The position numbers and the translations under genes are program-made. From NCBI GenBank assembly GCA_040954595.2, contig CM082577.2:12214001-12278000 (forward strand): a stretch of 64,000 nt of DNA. Direction: 5' to 3'. The stretch is from Balanoglossus misakiensis (lineage: Eukaryota > Hemichordata). Below the pieces are notes generated by a model, which saw only the letters and a list, made by a program, of their open reading frames with translations, did not search any database and was not told the origin of the DNA. Each line of letters opens with the position of its first letter. The stretch's first letter is position 1. Positions 13,398-24,428 of this stretch are shown here, piece after piece.

Positions 13398-14665
13398 TAT
13401 GCAGTGAACTGAGAGCAGTCTTTGTGAACAAATCCCTCAGCCTCCTTATGGGAAGGGGGGGGGGAAACGAGGAAGAGGTCTGATATCATCCGATGCCCTG
13501 CTTTTTGAGACAGATTAGCTGTGTTATTTCGGATTTCTTCTACAAATCGGCTTTGGTTGAAGGTATGCTGGAGTATATACTTCAGTGAAAGGAATACCCG
13601 ACTATATTTTCTCTCGACAAACATCCAATCTGCTCAGCCTTCCCTACAGATGGCTCAACAGATGGAAGAAAAAGCCCCCAACACACGGATTAGGGATGAA
13701 GAAAATGGCGGAATAAGCAGCTTTTACTGCAGTACAGATTTTTTTTTTGGGGGGGGGGGGGATGACGACATGGCGTTTAACCTCTGGCTACATCTTACAC
13801 AGGTGTACATTCGAAACAAGGACAATGAATCTGGAAGACTTTCTTGAGGCTCGATTAGTGTAGACTTTCAGTCGGTTATCTCAGGAACTCTGAACAAAAA
13901 ACAGAATCAAACATGCTGTAGCATGCATCCCTCTGTGAATGATGCATCAAGTTAAATTCAGAGTATATACAGTTATATGGAGAGTAGCTGGGACTGTTAA
14001 TTCCATCCCGCAATTGCAGGTTCTTGTTCTACTCTGTAAGGGAGCTTTCATTTATCATGGGAGAGGGGGGGGGGGGTCTTAGGGATTTGGAGTAGGTCGG
14101 TCATGTAAAAGAGACCCTCCTCCCCTGCTTCCTCAGGCCCCCACCTCGTTCGTTATAACTTAAAGCTTCATGCAGCCAATCCAAACACCAGCGCACAAAC
14201 GCACTTTCTTCTTGCTGACGATTGGAATTTATTTGAGTTGTGTAAGTACCGACAATAAAAGTGGCGCACAGAATTGTTCAGGCACGCCAAATACTGGATA
14301 TTTCAACCTGATTTCAGGAGTAGACAAAGAACCCGTGGATGAAACGCAGAACGTAAAGAGATTGTCAGGTCTCAGCTGCCAACCTTGGACTGAACTCGAA
14401 ACTAGACCACCATCCATAACTGCCAAAATGTTCCAGGACACTGGAATTTGCCTAGATGTGTATACATTTCAGAGAGGGTAGAAAATTGTGCAACTACATT
14501 CTTTTGGTTGTTTTCTATAAAAGCAAAATATTCTGGGAAAAGAATAGAGGCATTTCATCCACTCTGTGAGGGGATTTTTATTGGATCTTGAAAATACGGG
14601 TATTTTTACGTCTATTTATATCGGTAACACTGTAGACAGAAATATTTATCTTGTTCTCCCAGGAA

Positions 14666-14875
14666 GTACTGTAAAACGGGTTATTTTCGCGACAGGAAAT
14701 TTTTCGCGATATCAACAGAGGCAACTGTTACGCGAGGAGTAATTTTCGCGTTCTCTTATTTCATTCACTGCAATGTTAACTTGAGAAAGGCGACTTTTTA
14801 TTTTCACGGGTTTTTTTGTTCTCGCGTATTTCACGAAAAATTTATTGCTCGTGAAAATAACCCGTTTTACAGTAC
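14666..14875. mobile_element. 210-bp MITE, TACTGTAAAACGGG subfamily
   Basis: The ends gtactgtaaaacgggttatt and aataacccgttttacagtac are perfect inverse copies, with a TA that may be the target duplication. The interior carries several ttttcgcg/cgcgaaaa blocks. A related copy is at 25291-25493, and a sister subfamily is at 29660-29870 and 32113-32319. Non-coding, lying in the presumed 3' UTR of the sulfotransferase gene. Confidence 0.85.
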
Positions 14876-15250
14876 ATTTTGTCAGCCGTGGCAGAGAAAA
14901 ATGAGGCATTTGTAAAAGTCTTCCATGCTATAGTGAAACCTATTTATGTTGTTTATCTGAAAACGTTTTATGATTTCTTCATTTTTGATGGTAAACCAAC
15001 ACATTAGACCTGCAGAGAACAATATATATCATCTAATATGAAATTCATGAAATAAAAAAATATTTTGGGATATTCTCAATAATAAACATTCTTCTCACAC
15101 ACGAGATGTGAACTTTGATTGCCAACAGGCCGAGAGCAGTTTTGTGACATTTTTTTCACATTTCACCTGTATCACGACTTGTTTTATGATAAAAAAAAAT
15201 TGTGATCTTGATTTGTAAAATATGTAAAGTTCTAATCTGTTTTGGTTCAG

Positions 15251-15256
15251 AATAAA
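15251..15256 (+). terminator. candidate polyadenylation signal AATAAA for the sulfotransferase gene
   Basis: The first canonical hexamer in a suitable context after the stop at 13397, about 1.85 kb downstream. AATAAA is common in AT-rich DNA, so this is provisional. Confidence 0.35.
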
Positions 15257-15275
15257 TTTAAAAGATTGGTTTAAA

Positions 15276-16651
15276 ATAGCGGCGAGTGTTTGCTTTATTT
15301 ATATATTTATTTTTGAGAGAGAGAGAGAGCTATGTTGGATTTAAGGAGACTTTGACAAAATGTCAGTGTGTGCGTGTTGTGTTGCTAAGCGCTGGTTTGC
15401 CTAAAGTTGTTCTGCACATCAACATATCTGTTGTCCCATAATTCTAGGAAAGCTTCTTATAAGTTTCAAGCTACATTCTTTGCTAGTGGAGGTTTCGTTT
15501 AGTGAGGCTAAACTGTGAAGTACTGAAATTTTAAAATGCATGGATTTTGCGATATCACTGAATGTTAAAACATTGATGAGAATGGCTTGAGGGGGGAGTT
15601 CCGAACACCATTCCGATAATTAACAGTCTGCAATACCATGGGCACAACTGATGCATTCAAACATTTTCCCCTCTGCTAGGGAGTCGATTACTCACCAGGA
15701 AGGAAAAAGGCAAGTAGTTCAAATGTCTTCCACTATTATTGTCTGGAGAAACATGAGTAAACATAAATGGTTAAGCCTCCCTAGTTCACCAAGTCAAAGA
15801 AAGGGGCAGTTTTGTTGGACTAGTTAATACTCTGTCTTCAATACTGATGGTACGTCCTCCATACAAATGTAGCTGTGTATGAAACATTTTTTGAGTTTGG
15901 GGGTGTGGGGAGGTCATATCTGATTATGTGACACAGAGAGTTAACAGGTTTCATCCCTGATTTGGCCACAAAATGCGAGTACGAGACCTTTTACCTCGAA
16001 GATTGCATTTTAATAAGATTCATATATTTATTTTTCAAGTGCTCAAATTTATCTCACACACGTGCACGCCAGTTTTGAGTTTTTCATATATTCTGCAGCA
16101 GCTTACCATTTCCCCACTAGCAATTCTAAAGTAGCACATTTTCCAACATCCCTCAGATTGAGTCGTAGACATGATTTCCTAAGACCAGCATGGCTGACCG
16201 AGTTTTCACATTAGGTTCAGTGCGGTTGTGTTGCAGTTGAAAAAAATAAATACAAAATCTGTAGTTTCCATTTATAAAATTCTTCTGTGTGCCTATAATT
16301 TAAGGTGAAATTAGGTGATGGCACTCATGTACTTGCGAATTTTGTTTATTTATTAGCATATGTGCTATACAGAGAATGAAATTCTTGAAACTATTTGGCA
16401 GTTAATATAAATATTGTGTTTAAAAACTACCAAACTGGACATCAGATCTGTGCAATTTAACTATATAATGGGAGAGACAAATGTGTAACTTCTAGAAATT
16501 TTGGATCAGAAAATGGTTAGTCATTGTCCTTGTGCCTGGTTGTACCAACACCGTGGTCTATAAATTTCTCACTATAATGGCCTTTTTTTAATGAGAGAAC
16601 TCTACAAACAGTTTATGAGGAGAAGAGTTGATTAATGTTGTTCCGCATTAT
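15276..16651. other. intergenic stretch, no supported gene
   Basis: AT-rich, with a short GA run near 15317. No exon or repeat ends recognised. Confidence 0.45.
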
Positions 16652-17227
16652 AAGGGACCGTTCAGTGTTTACGGCTGGGGGTGGGGTGGGGGGGGTGGCA
16701 AAATCACGGGAGGGGGGGGTGTCACTTGAATTTTGAAATCCAAAAGGGGGGGGGGCATCTTTTTTCGTAACGTTGAGGGGGGGGGGGATCCACACACTTT
16801 TTAAGTTCATTAAAATGCAACTTTGAGCTCCGTATTTTACAAAATTTTCTATTTAAAATGTGGGAGGAGGTCACCCACACCCACCCCTGCCACTTTTCTT
16901 GTTTTACCAATTCTAGCAAGTATTGTATTGACTTGTCATTTTAATTCGTTCATAGATTTCTGTATTGCAACTATTATACTCAAGTATAAATTTCTTGAAG
17001 AAATTTAGAAATGAAGTGTGGGGAGCCTCTTTCCCTTTATTGCATACAGCGTACATAAGAGCAGGCTCTTGGAGACAAGCTTTTTTCCTTCACAAGTAGT
17101 TGTCTAATATAGAAATAATGGACGACGCCCTGACCATTAACGTTTGTTTATGGGCGCGGGCTCGAGGAAAGCCAAAATTCATGGGTCGACCAATGAAAAT
17201 ATGACTCACAGGCCATGGTAATATAAT

Positions 17228-17259
<32 letters not shown>

Positions 17260-17408
17260 GGGGGGGGTTATCATATTTTTGGGCCTGTCAAAAAGGGGGG
17301 GGCATCATTGTTTGGTCCTGGGTGAAGGGGGGTCTGCCTAAATTTGTAAACCGATGACAAAAACTTGCCCCCCCCCCCCCCAGCCGTAAAAACGGAAAGG
17401 TCCGTAAA
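16652..17408. mobile_element. G-run DNA transposon, copy 1 (GGGACCGTTCAGT ends)
   Basis: The left end aagggaccgttcagtgttta and right end taaaaacggaaaggtccgta are imperfect inverted repeats, followed inward by long poly-G and poly-C tracts. A shared interior (cacttttcttgttttaccaa, then attgtattgacttgtcattt) recurs at 21226-21782 and 54520-55434. Poly-T of about 30 nt at 17229-17259. No transposase remains; a non-autonomous element. Confidence 0.75.
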
Positions 17409-17499
17409 TCTGCCTGTGACATCCAATTGCTATCACACCAACACAAATAAATGAAACAATGACACAAAGTGATTCGCTTTCAATGTATTCACACACACT

Positions 17500-17505
17500 T
17501 TTATT
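17500..17505 (-). terminator. polyadenylation signal of the lectin gene
   Basis: AATAAA on the minus strand, 85 bp beyond the stop codon of the lectin at 17590. The spacing is normal for a short 3' UTR. Confidence 0.7.
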
Positions 17506-17589
17506 GATCATGTTTAGCTGCATCACATAAGCAGTCATGTGTAGGGTATTTTCTTCGACGTCACTTGACCAACATGGCTCTTCAAATCA

Positions 17590-17606
17590 TTAGCATTGAG
17601 TATAAC
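17590..17606 (-). CDS. lectin exon 4 (terminal, five codons plus stop)
   Basis: Acceptor tatgttgcag followed by a few codons and TAA. It completes the Cys codon split by intron 3 and adds Tyr-Thr-Gln-Cys, ending in a Cys as many lectins of this family do. The AATAAA 85 bp on supports this as the last exon. Confidence 0.75.
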
Positions 17607-20550
17607 CTGCAACATATGATATAATGATATTATTTTATTAATATTACTAATTAAAACCGATCACGTTTCGTCAACATGTCAAGTCTGGAGAGTCAATATA
17701 TACGCTGTTTCATTTGAAAAATGATTTGTTATATGAATGGTGGCTGTGCAGTCACTTTTCACAGAGTTAGTGTAAAAGCACAGATAATTCTGAAACAGCA
17801 CACTGAAATGTGTTTTTTGTCTTATGTGTATGTGTGTGTGTGTGTGTGCAAAAATAACTTACATTTGTAAGCAACCTCCAAATACTTTTTAGTCCCAAAG
17901 CATGGTTCTCCGAAAACGTCATTCGTGGCCCTCACACTGCATGTCTCTTTGCCATTACACGTATCTACCATGACACTGTAGCTGCTGCCAGCCCTGCAAT
18001 TTGTACTAAATATGAAACTGAACCAAGCAGGGCACTTGCTGTTTGTTCTGCGTCCATAAGTGGCCGACTCCACTTCTATCCAGCCAGGAGTGCATGTAAT
18101 GGTCAAGAGATCGTCCTGACAAGCCAGCGATGTCCCTTCTGTAAGGTGAGAAATATATATACGTATTATCTATTTCACTTTCACTTACAAGTCTATTATG
18201 ATCAGAAATACGAAATGTGAAAACCCACAGACCAACTACATGTTTTCCATCCAATTATGCATTATTATATTTGGGAATACTATGGTAACTTACCATCGGA
18301 GTAACACCTGGCTCCTAAAAAATAATCATAAAACCGTTAATTAAGTTAGCGCTAGGCTATGTAGTGTCCAACTTGAAACAATTGGTGATCTGATAATGCC
18401 TAATTGTTGTGAATGATACCATGATATTAAGAGTCTAAAACTTAATCCTCATGCCACGTCCCCCACCCCACCCCACCCCCGTAAAACAGAAACTGAATCC
18501 GCTTGTAGCTTTTGACAGATGCGTTCTTTCCTGTTTGACTTTTTGAAATCGTGCAATCTGCTGCCATCCTGGGGAATATTCAGAATGACTATATATGGAC
18601 AGAATGAGAGCAGCAATTGCACCCATGTAATAAAATATGGGAACAACCCTCATACACTAAAGGATGGGTAACAAATTAGCCCAATCTGATTAAAATCAGA
18701 TGTAGGGAACGGCGACGTGTTTTTTGTAGGCGACAGCATCAAAAAACACGTCGCCGTTCCCTACATCTGATTTTAATCAGATTGAAATTAGCCCTGCCTT
18801 CACTATATAACCTTACACCCAATCACCATATGAGTGACTTCATGGGGACGCTATATATAGTTATCACTAAGTCCATTTTCAACATAACTAAGTCAATTTT
18901 TGACATCGCTGAGTCCATTTTTGGCATCGCTAAGTCCATTTTTGACATCGCGTACCCCTTGACCCTGCGTACCCCATTTACGCCGCATACCCCATTTTCC
19001 TCCTGGTCAGCATTATTCTAAACAATCCCATACACCAATGTGGCATGGGTGCGCGCGTCGCTTGAATTTTCGTACATGAGAAATGCCATACAATACATGT
19101 ACATGTATAAAAAATCTTTTTAGAGGCACACTAGCCTCGGATTGGTACACGTGTTAGATTGCATACACATTCGCAAACATAATTATTGTATAAGGTTTAG
19201 AAGCGCACTGCAATAAAGGTATGAAAATAAGACAGTATGTGATTTTGTCCAACTTATTTGTCTATACAATGTTTGTGCTGATGGGGAAAAGTCAAAATTT
19301 TGGAGTATGATAATCTGAGGAATAGTCTAATAAATACACAGCGAAAAATTGCAGTCGTCACTTTTAGCTGCAATGTAAGGACTATCAAGATGAGCCCTCC
19401 CAAAAACTGAATTTCAAAGTATTCATTCAACAAATTTGGTTTCATTTCTTATTTAGAATTATTCTGATCATTTAAAAAAAAACGACGAAATTGACAGATT
19501 TCCTATAAAGCCCTATGGTATAAGATAACCACGCACTGCCATTCAATACCATCCAGTTTCTCCGCAGATTCTCATTTGCAGCACTAAGATTTATATGCGA
19601 GAAAATTCAAGCGACGCGCACACCCATGCCCCATTGGTGTATGGGATTGTTTAGAATAATGCTGACAATGCAGAAAATAGGGTATGCAGCGTAAATGGGG
19701 TTCTCAGCATCATAAATGGGGTATGGGGCGTAAATGGGGTACACTGAGTTGGCGTTAATGGGGTAGTCCGCATCATAAATGGGGTACGCGATGTCAAAAA
19801 CGGACTTAGCAATGTCAAAAATGGACTTGGCGATGTCAAAAATGGACTTGGCGATGTCAAAAATGGACTTGGCGATGTCAAAAATGGACTTGGCGATGTC
19901 GAAAATGGACTTGGCCATGTCAAAAATGGACTTGGCCATGTTAAAATGGGCTAATTTGAATTTAAAATTTGACCCATCCTTTATTACAAATCCTTTGTCC
20001 AATCATTGGAAAAACAAAGTCTCTGATTGTCTTCAGAGGGACCTTATAGTTATACCTTCCCAGCAAGGGGTATGAGGTTTTGACTTGAGTAAGGCTAGGC
20101 GTAGTTTTGGAAGCAAAGCGGATAAAATACTGCTAGGACTAAGGCTAACATGCCCCTGATCTAGGCTCATGGGCCACCTTCAAGGCCCAGAAAAATCACC
20201 CCGTAAGTATATATGCACGAGCGATTGATTAAATTGTGCCATCATAGGCACTGAAATTTATCTCACTGACTAAATTTGGGCTTTACTTGATCTATCGTGG
20301 AAAAACGGCGATTTTCCAAGTCGTACCCAGCCAAATTCAATCACACTTGAATTTCGCGGGCAATGGTGATGGCTCTGTCGTCACTGAATATTTATAAATT
20401 GACCAAATTGGGCCCTGTAAAGGCTGCCTGACGGCCAGCTATGACGGAACCAAGAAAGCAAAGCGGACAAAATACGGCTATAGGACTAGGCTATGTCTTA
20501 CCTGCACACACCCCGATAAACAGGACAAGCAATGCAACGATGACTTTCAT
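17590..20550 (-). CDS. secreted rhamnose-binding lectin (SUEL/Gal_Lectin domain), complete gene
   Basis: Coding exons on the minus strand are 20502-20550, 18294-18314, 17863-18138 and 17590-17606. All three introns are phase 1 with GT/AG ends, and the product is 120 residues. Residues 1-16 form a signal peptide (Lys then a run of V/A/L/I/F ending VCA). The rest is one SUEL domain: TYGRR (50-54), the Cys-rich core, VFGEPCFGTKKYLEV (98-112). The YGR, (D/E)PC and KYL signatures that shape the sugar pocket in this family are all present at 51-53, 101-103 and 108-110. Length matches single-domain sea-urchin-egg-type lectins of about 105 mature residues. Known members bind L-rhamnose and D-galactose on cell surfaces and microbes; ligand here is inferred. 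The protein ends CYTQC. Confidence 0.93.
17831..17848. repeat. (TG)n microsatellite next to a lectin splice donor
   Basis: A TG run on the plus strand, read as CA repeats in the lectin pre-mRNA, starting about 13 nt after the exon 3 donor at 17862. CA repeats at this position are known binding sites for hnRNP L-type splicing regulators in vertebrates; relevance here is speculative. Confidence 0.7.
17863..18138 (-). CDS. lectin exon 3 (main SUEL domain)
   Basis: 276 nt, phase 1 on both sides, acceptor cttacag and donor gtaagtt. It carries eight cysteines (nine counting the one split at the 3' end) and all the family signatures listed under the gene. Confidence 0.93.
18294..18314 (-). CDS. lectin micro-exon 2 (21 nt)
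   Basis: gattattttttag precedes 21 coding bases and gtaagtta follows. It joins in frame (phase 1 to phase 1), adding Ala-Arg-Cys-Tyr-Ser-Asp, and supplies one Cys close to the mature N-terminus. An alternative acceptor three bases further would drop one residue. Skipping this exon also keeps frame, so both isoforms are possible. Confidence 0.7.
18657..20143. repeat. complex inverted repeat with 21-bp tandem arrays and a nested insertion
   Basis: Fills most of lectin intron 1. The right side carries the aaagcggataaaatac end (20093-20143), the ccagcaaggggtatgaggtt block and about seven units of a 21-bp tandem repeat (gatgtcaaaaatggacttgg plus c, 19790-19945). The left side holds about four inverted units (18867-18951) and the shared block cccaatcacca to ggggacgct. 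A central pair, atgggattgtttagaataat (19645) and its inverse near 19013, makes a larger foldback. The shorter relative at 23884-24262 lacks the 21-bp arrays, so these look like a later expansion inside the element. Confidence 0.75.
18691..18784. mobile_element. CAATCTGATTAAAATCAGAT foldback, copy 1, with 9-bp target duplication
   Basis: A near-perfect hairpin element starting caatctgattaaaatcagat and ending in its inverse, with gtagggaacggcgacgtgtt inside each arm. It is flanked by the exact 9-bp direct repeat aaattagcc. The related site at about 24100 (caaattagccctgcc) lacks it, acting as an empty site. Other copies: 42152-42238, 48287-48396, 55662-55720. Confidence 0.9.
20452..20494. repeat. 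single arm of the TTTTGTCCGCTTTGC family
   Basis: aagcaaagcggacaaaatac followed by ggctataggactaggct, without a matching left arm close by. It ends three bases before the exon 1 donor of the lectin. Confidence 0.6.
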
Positions 20551-20563
20551 TTTTGTGCTGCAG
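20502..20563 (-). CDS. lectin exon with start codon and signal peptide
   Basis: The exon begins after the acceptor tcccctttccag, has a 13-nt leader, then ATG at 20548-20550 followed by Lys-Val-Ile-Val-Ala-Leu-Leu-Val-Leu-Phe-Ile-Gly-Val-Cys-Ala, and the donor gtaagac after 49 coding bases. A hydrophobic core ending in a small residue is a classical signal peptide. Confidence 0.88.
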
Positions 20564-20927
20564 CTGGAAAGGGGAAAACGAGAAACAAAGTTGCAACAAT
20601 AAATGCGTGTGTCACCGTTTAAAGCACACGCTTAGTGTTTACTTCAAGCCTAAACACAACTTTAGAAATTTGATGTCTTATCCGCGGATCCTAGGAGTGT
20701 ATATACAGGTTGGGGGAATAAAATATTGGATACTCCATCATGATGTGTGAGCCTGTTGGTTGGGAAAGGATGAACGTGTCTGATGCAAACAATCCGGTAG
20801 ACGCGGAAAGTTACAGAAACATCATTTGCAAGATGTCAATTGTATGATTGGTTAGGAAGCGTCATGTTCCTAATGTTTTCATGTCAGGAGAGGCAACATA
20901 TCTAGCCGTGTGTATCAATCATCTTAC

Positions 20928-20940
20928 CTGTAGTTCGCTG
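20928..20940 (-). other. possible non-coding first exon of the lectin gene
   Basis: On the minus strand gcgaactacag is followed by gtaagatg, a strong donor, 365 bp upstream of the coding exon's acceptor. A TATA-like tattatag lies at about 20966-20973, which would place the transcript start near 20940. No transcript evidence; the 5' limit is a guess. Confidence 0.35.
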
Positions 20941-20973
20941 GAACAAGGCTAGTATTGGTATGTGACTATAATA

Positions 20974-21225
20974 CTCTTCAGCTGCGCAACTGTGAACTGT
21001 CACACCAAGTGTGGTGACTGGTGGTTGGCATCTAGATTATTTAACTTACTTAAGTTAATTAACTATGTTGATTAGGTCTTTCAATCGAGTGACAATGGAT
21101 GCACACCAAAGTGTGTTAAATCTTGATGTAAATAGATATGTAAATGCGGAAAATCTCTCAATTCAACTTATTCACTTTAGTTCACTTTCCCCTTTTGACA
21201 TCGAATGGTAAAGAATACAATACAT
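20974..21225. other. lectin upstream region
   Basis: AT-rich sequence with runs such as acttacttaagttaattaac near 21051. No clear regulatory motif beyond the TATA-like site noted for the first exon. Confidence 0.3.
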
Positions 21226-21782
21226 AAGGGACTGTTCAGTTTTTATGGCTGGGGGGGGGAGGCAAAATCCAGGGGGGGCTACTTTTGAAATCCAAAAGGG
21301 GGGGGGGGGGGGGGGGGTCATCTGTTTTTTCGAAACGCTTAGGGGGGTTCAAATATTTTTGCCCCCTCCCCCAACTTCTGCTTATGAGTCCACAAAACTG
21401 CAGTTTCGAGCCCTTTGTTTTACAAAATTCCTAATGTTGGAGGGAGACACTTCTTGTTTTACCAATTCTGCCCACTATTGTATTGACTTGTCATTTTAAT
21501 TTATTCATACATTTCTGTATTGCAACACTATACTATTATACTCCTCAATTATAAATTTCTTTAAGAAATTTTAATTTTCTTTCAGAAATTTATAAATGAA
21601 GTGTGGGGAGCCTCTTTCCCTTTTTGCATACAGTGTACAAAAGAACGGGGAGCAGGATTTTGGAAACAAGCTTTCTTCCTCCACAGGGGGGCGGGGCCTG
21701 CCTAATTTTGAAAAACGATGACAAAAACTTGCCGCCACCCCCACCCCACCCCCCCACAGCCGTAAAAACTGAACGGTCCCTA
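21226..21782. mobile_element. G-run DNA transposon, copy 2
   Basis: Best-preserved ends of the family: aagggactgttcagttttta with ggctgggg inside, and taaaaactgaacggtcccta on the right. The interior has long G and C tracts and shares tgaagtgtggggagcctctt with copies 1 and 3. 557 bp, no coding content. Confidence 0.85.
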
Positions 21783-22253
21783 ATGTACTGATAAAGTGAA
21801 TAGGAGGTTGGAAAAATAGTGCAATCGTACTAGTCAAGTCCACCCCCTCCTCATAGTGAATTATATACATAAACAGTTGTACACTTATTCGTGACAATTA
21901 AATACAAAAGTTCAAACTATACATGTTCTAAGAAAAAATTCAATTGTTTTTTAAAATGAACTTTTTGACCTCATTGAGCGCATATATTCAGGAAGTTTGC
22001 AGTGAACTTTATGGAATGTTGGCCAGCATAACTGTCATATTCCGGAATAAAACAGTCGTGCCGATAACTTTTGATCTAATTATCTAATCCGGCCACTGCA
22101 AACACCAGAAATTAACTTTCCAAAGTTAGACGTGACACCGCTGATCTCCCAAACTTTATGACTGTTTCTTTTAATTTGCATGAAGTCTAAATCCTGTGGT
22201 GAGACAATAGTATGTACTGTGTGTATGTTACAAGTGGCAAGTTATGTCATGCT

Positions 22254-22457
22254 CTTAAAGGTATACAGTCACCTATGCAAATTTAGCTACAGTTACCATG
22301 GCAAATTGAGATCTAACCAATCACAGATTTTCAGTGAGTGGCACACATGAAAAAAAGAGCCCCACCGGCACCATATGTTCTTTATAACCCTCAAATACGC
22401 CATTTCAGCCATATATGGCGTATGTAAATTGGAGGTGACTGCATGTATACCTTTATA
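22254..22457. mobile_element. TTAA-flanked foldback, AAGGTATACAGTCACCT family, copy 1
   Basis: The left end ttaaaggtatacagtcacct and the right end aggtgactgcatgtatacct are inverted. The interior block tagctacagttaccatgg and the atatggcgtatgtaaattgg block are shared with copies at 31497-31690 and 45074-45260. A TTAA target site is visible at the left. Confidence 0.8.
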
Positions 22458-23883
22458 ACCACATTTTTGTTCAACCACACATGCTGATCCCTCTACAAAG
22501 GCAGTGATTGTGGTAATTAACTGGCACACAATTAAAATTCAAAGGACCGCATTCTGACAGCAAACTGCAAGAATACACATAAATTGTGCACTGAACTACC
22601 GCGCTGCCCTGTCAGCTTGTCGCATCAGCGAAACATGTCATGTCAAAATGTGCTCCATGTTTGAAATTTCAAGCATCAGCGCCTTGCACAGTGATTGATA
22701 GCAAAGATGAGAAGGAGACTGCGTATTTTCTCGTCTAGGCAAGCTTCTGTGCAGCCGGTAGCTGTAGCTGCAGCAGATAACTTTGCTATTTTGGCTGTGA
22801 TGTTTATAACCAGACTTTTTCAAGCCAAATTTGACAAGAATAGTCTGTATACTTGGAGGGCTACCAGATGCACGCCCCTGCTGTTGCCTCTATGACACTT
22901 TTTCTTTTTGACATCTGCAAATTATCCCCAGTGGATTTAGGGCTCATTAAACAACCAGATCGTATATTATGAAATTCCAACTGAATGAACATTAAAGATA
23001 CAAATATCATAAAACAGGGATATTCTACTGTATGCAGTACGTGGTACACCTTGATGTAGCGCCGTATTATACACATTTTTGCATAACTCGGACATCAACA
23101 GAATAATAATAATAAACAAAATTCAGATTTTGTCCAGTTTACCTTGGCTATCAGTCCTCGGGCTGAACAATTTATACACTGTAAGAAATTGTATTTAATT
23201 TATTTTATATTTCACAAAATGATGAATTGGATTTGCATACAGAGAAGCAGACATTTTTTTTATTCTGTTTCAGTTATGTCGTGTGTCAAAGTGACAGGTA
23301 TACGGCTTAATTAATGTTTGTGCACATGCATCTGATTATAGACCACTTGTACTCGCATCTAAAGCTGCAGGCAAGCGATCGAGTTAATTCAGAGAATTTA
23401 TCAATTTTGCTGTTCAAGTGTTTGCAGATCCAACAGAATGAAATGGGGAGTGTATTGACATACCATAAAAACCATAAAAGTGAATAAATATTAGCAATTT
23501 GAGTTTCATAGACTGTGAAATTGAGTGCATTTTCATTCCAGAATCACAACAAATTTTTAAAGCAATTATTTATCTAGTTGAGTCCAAAAGAGGGCATATT
23601 TTACCAATCTCCTTGCTAACTGTCATCGCAATTCTGACGTTCTGAACCTGGCGTGATGCAGCATTCATCAGAGGCGTTCCAGCAACTGCAATGCAAGACA
23701 TTCACAGTGTCCACTTGAACGTTAGCTGGACTGCAGTCTAGAGCTCCCACTGATTTTAGGGAGCATCCAGACCTTATGCAGGCGAAGATGTTGTGGAATC
23801 TGCATAGACAGAGCTGTACAGGGGTTCAAAGCCTTTCCGGGATTGTCGGTCAAGGCTGAAGGCTGTCTATGTAGGGTCAAAGG
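22458..23883. other. non-coding stretch, no supported exon
   Basis: Short open frames only. A sequence rich in AT with no recognised domain or repeat end. Confidence 0.4.
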
Positions 23884-24262
23884 TAGCCTAGTCCTAGCCG
23901 TATTTTGTCCGCTTTGCTTCCAAAACTACGCCTATAGCCTCACTCATGTCACTGGCCCAATAAAACCTCATACCCCTTGCTGGGAATTGCGATATAACGC
24001 GTTCTCTGAAGTCAATCAGAGACTTTGTTTTTCCAATGATGGGACAAAGGATATACATATGTGTAATTAAGGATGGGTAACATTTTAAATTCAAATTAGC
24101 CCTGCCTTAATTCACTATTATCTTACCCAATCACCATTGTTCAGCTTATGTGAGTGACTTCAAGGGGACGCTAGTTACATCACAATTCCCAGCAAGGGGT
24201 ATGGGGTTTTATTAGGCCAGTGGCATGAGTGAGGCTATTCAGCAAAGCCTAGGACTAGGCTA
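23884..24262. mobile_element. 379-bp foldback of the TTTTGTCCGCTTTGC family, near full length
   Basis: The left arm tagcctagtcctagccgtat, then tttgtccgctttgcttcc, cactcatgtcactggcccaa, taaaacctcataccccttgc. The right arm repeats these in inverse order (gcaaggggtatggggtttta, ttggccagtggcatgagtg-like, aaagcctaggactaggcta). The centre carries the ggatgggtaac and cccaatcaccattg blocks shared with 18657-20143. Non-coding. Confidence 0.8.
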
Positions 24263-24428
24263 GGTCAAAGGCCAATTACCCTCGGTCGCTGCAAAAGCTG
24301 AATTACACTCACTTGGTTTGTTATATTGTATTTTGAGCTGTTAAACTGTTTGTTCCTTCAGCATGAGAAAAGGAGACTTGCAGTACATATCAGAACAAAC
24401 TTTCCCAACTTGGTCAGCTTTTGTTTTG

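Larger units (their letters stand above)
13398..15275 (+). other. probable 3' UTR of the sulfotransferase gene
   Basis: Non-coding sequence following the stop. The first good AATAAA with an AT/GT-rich tail is at 15251-15256, suggesting cleavage near 15275. It includes G runs (13456-13467, 13748-13761, 14064-14076) and a MITE at 14666-14875. An open frame at 14170-14481 starts with a hydrophobic segment but has no supporting evidence and is not called. Confidence 0.45.

Noticed and set aside
14170-14481. 103-codon frame starting with a hydrophobic segment in the 3' UTR of the sulfotransferase gene
   Set aside because: No domain, no promoter or splice evidence; AT-rich context with chance open frames.
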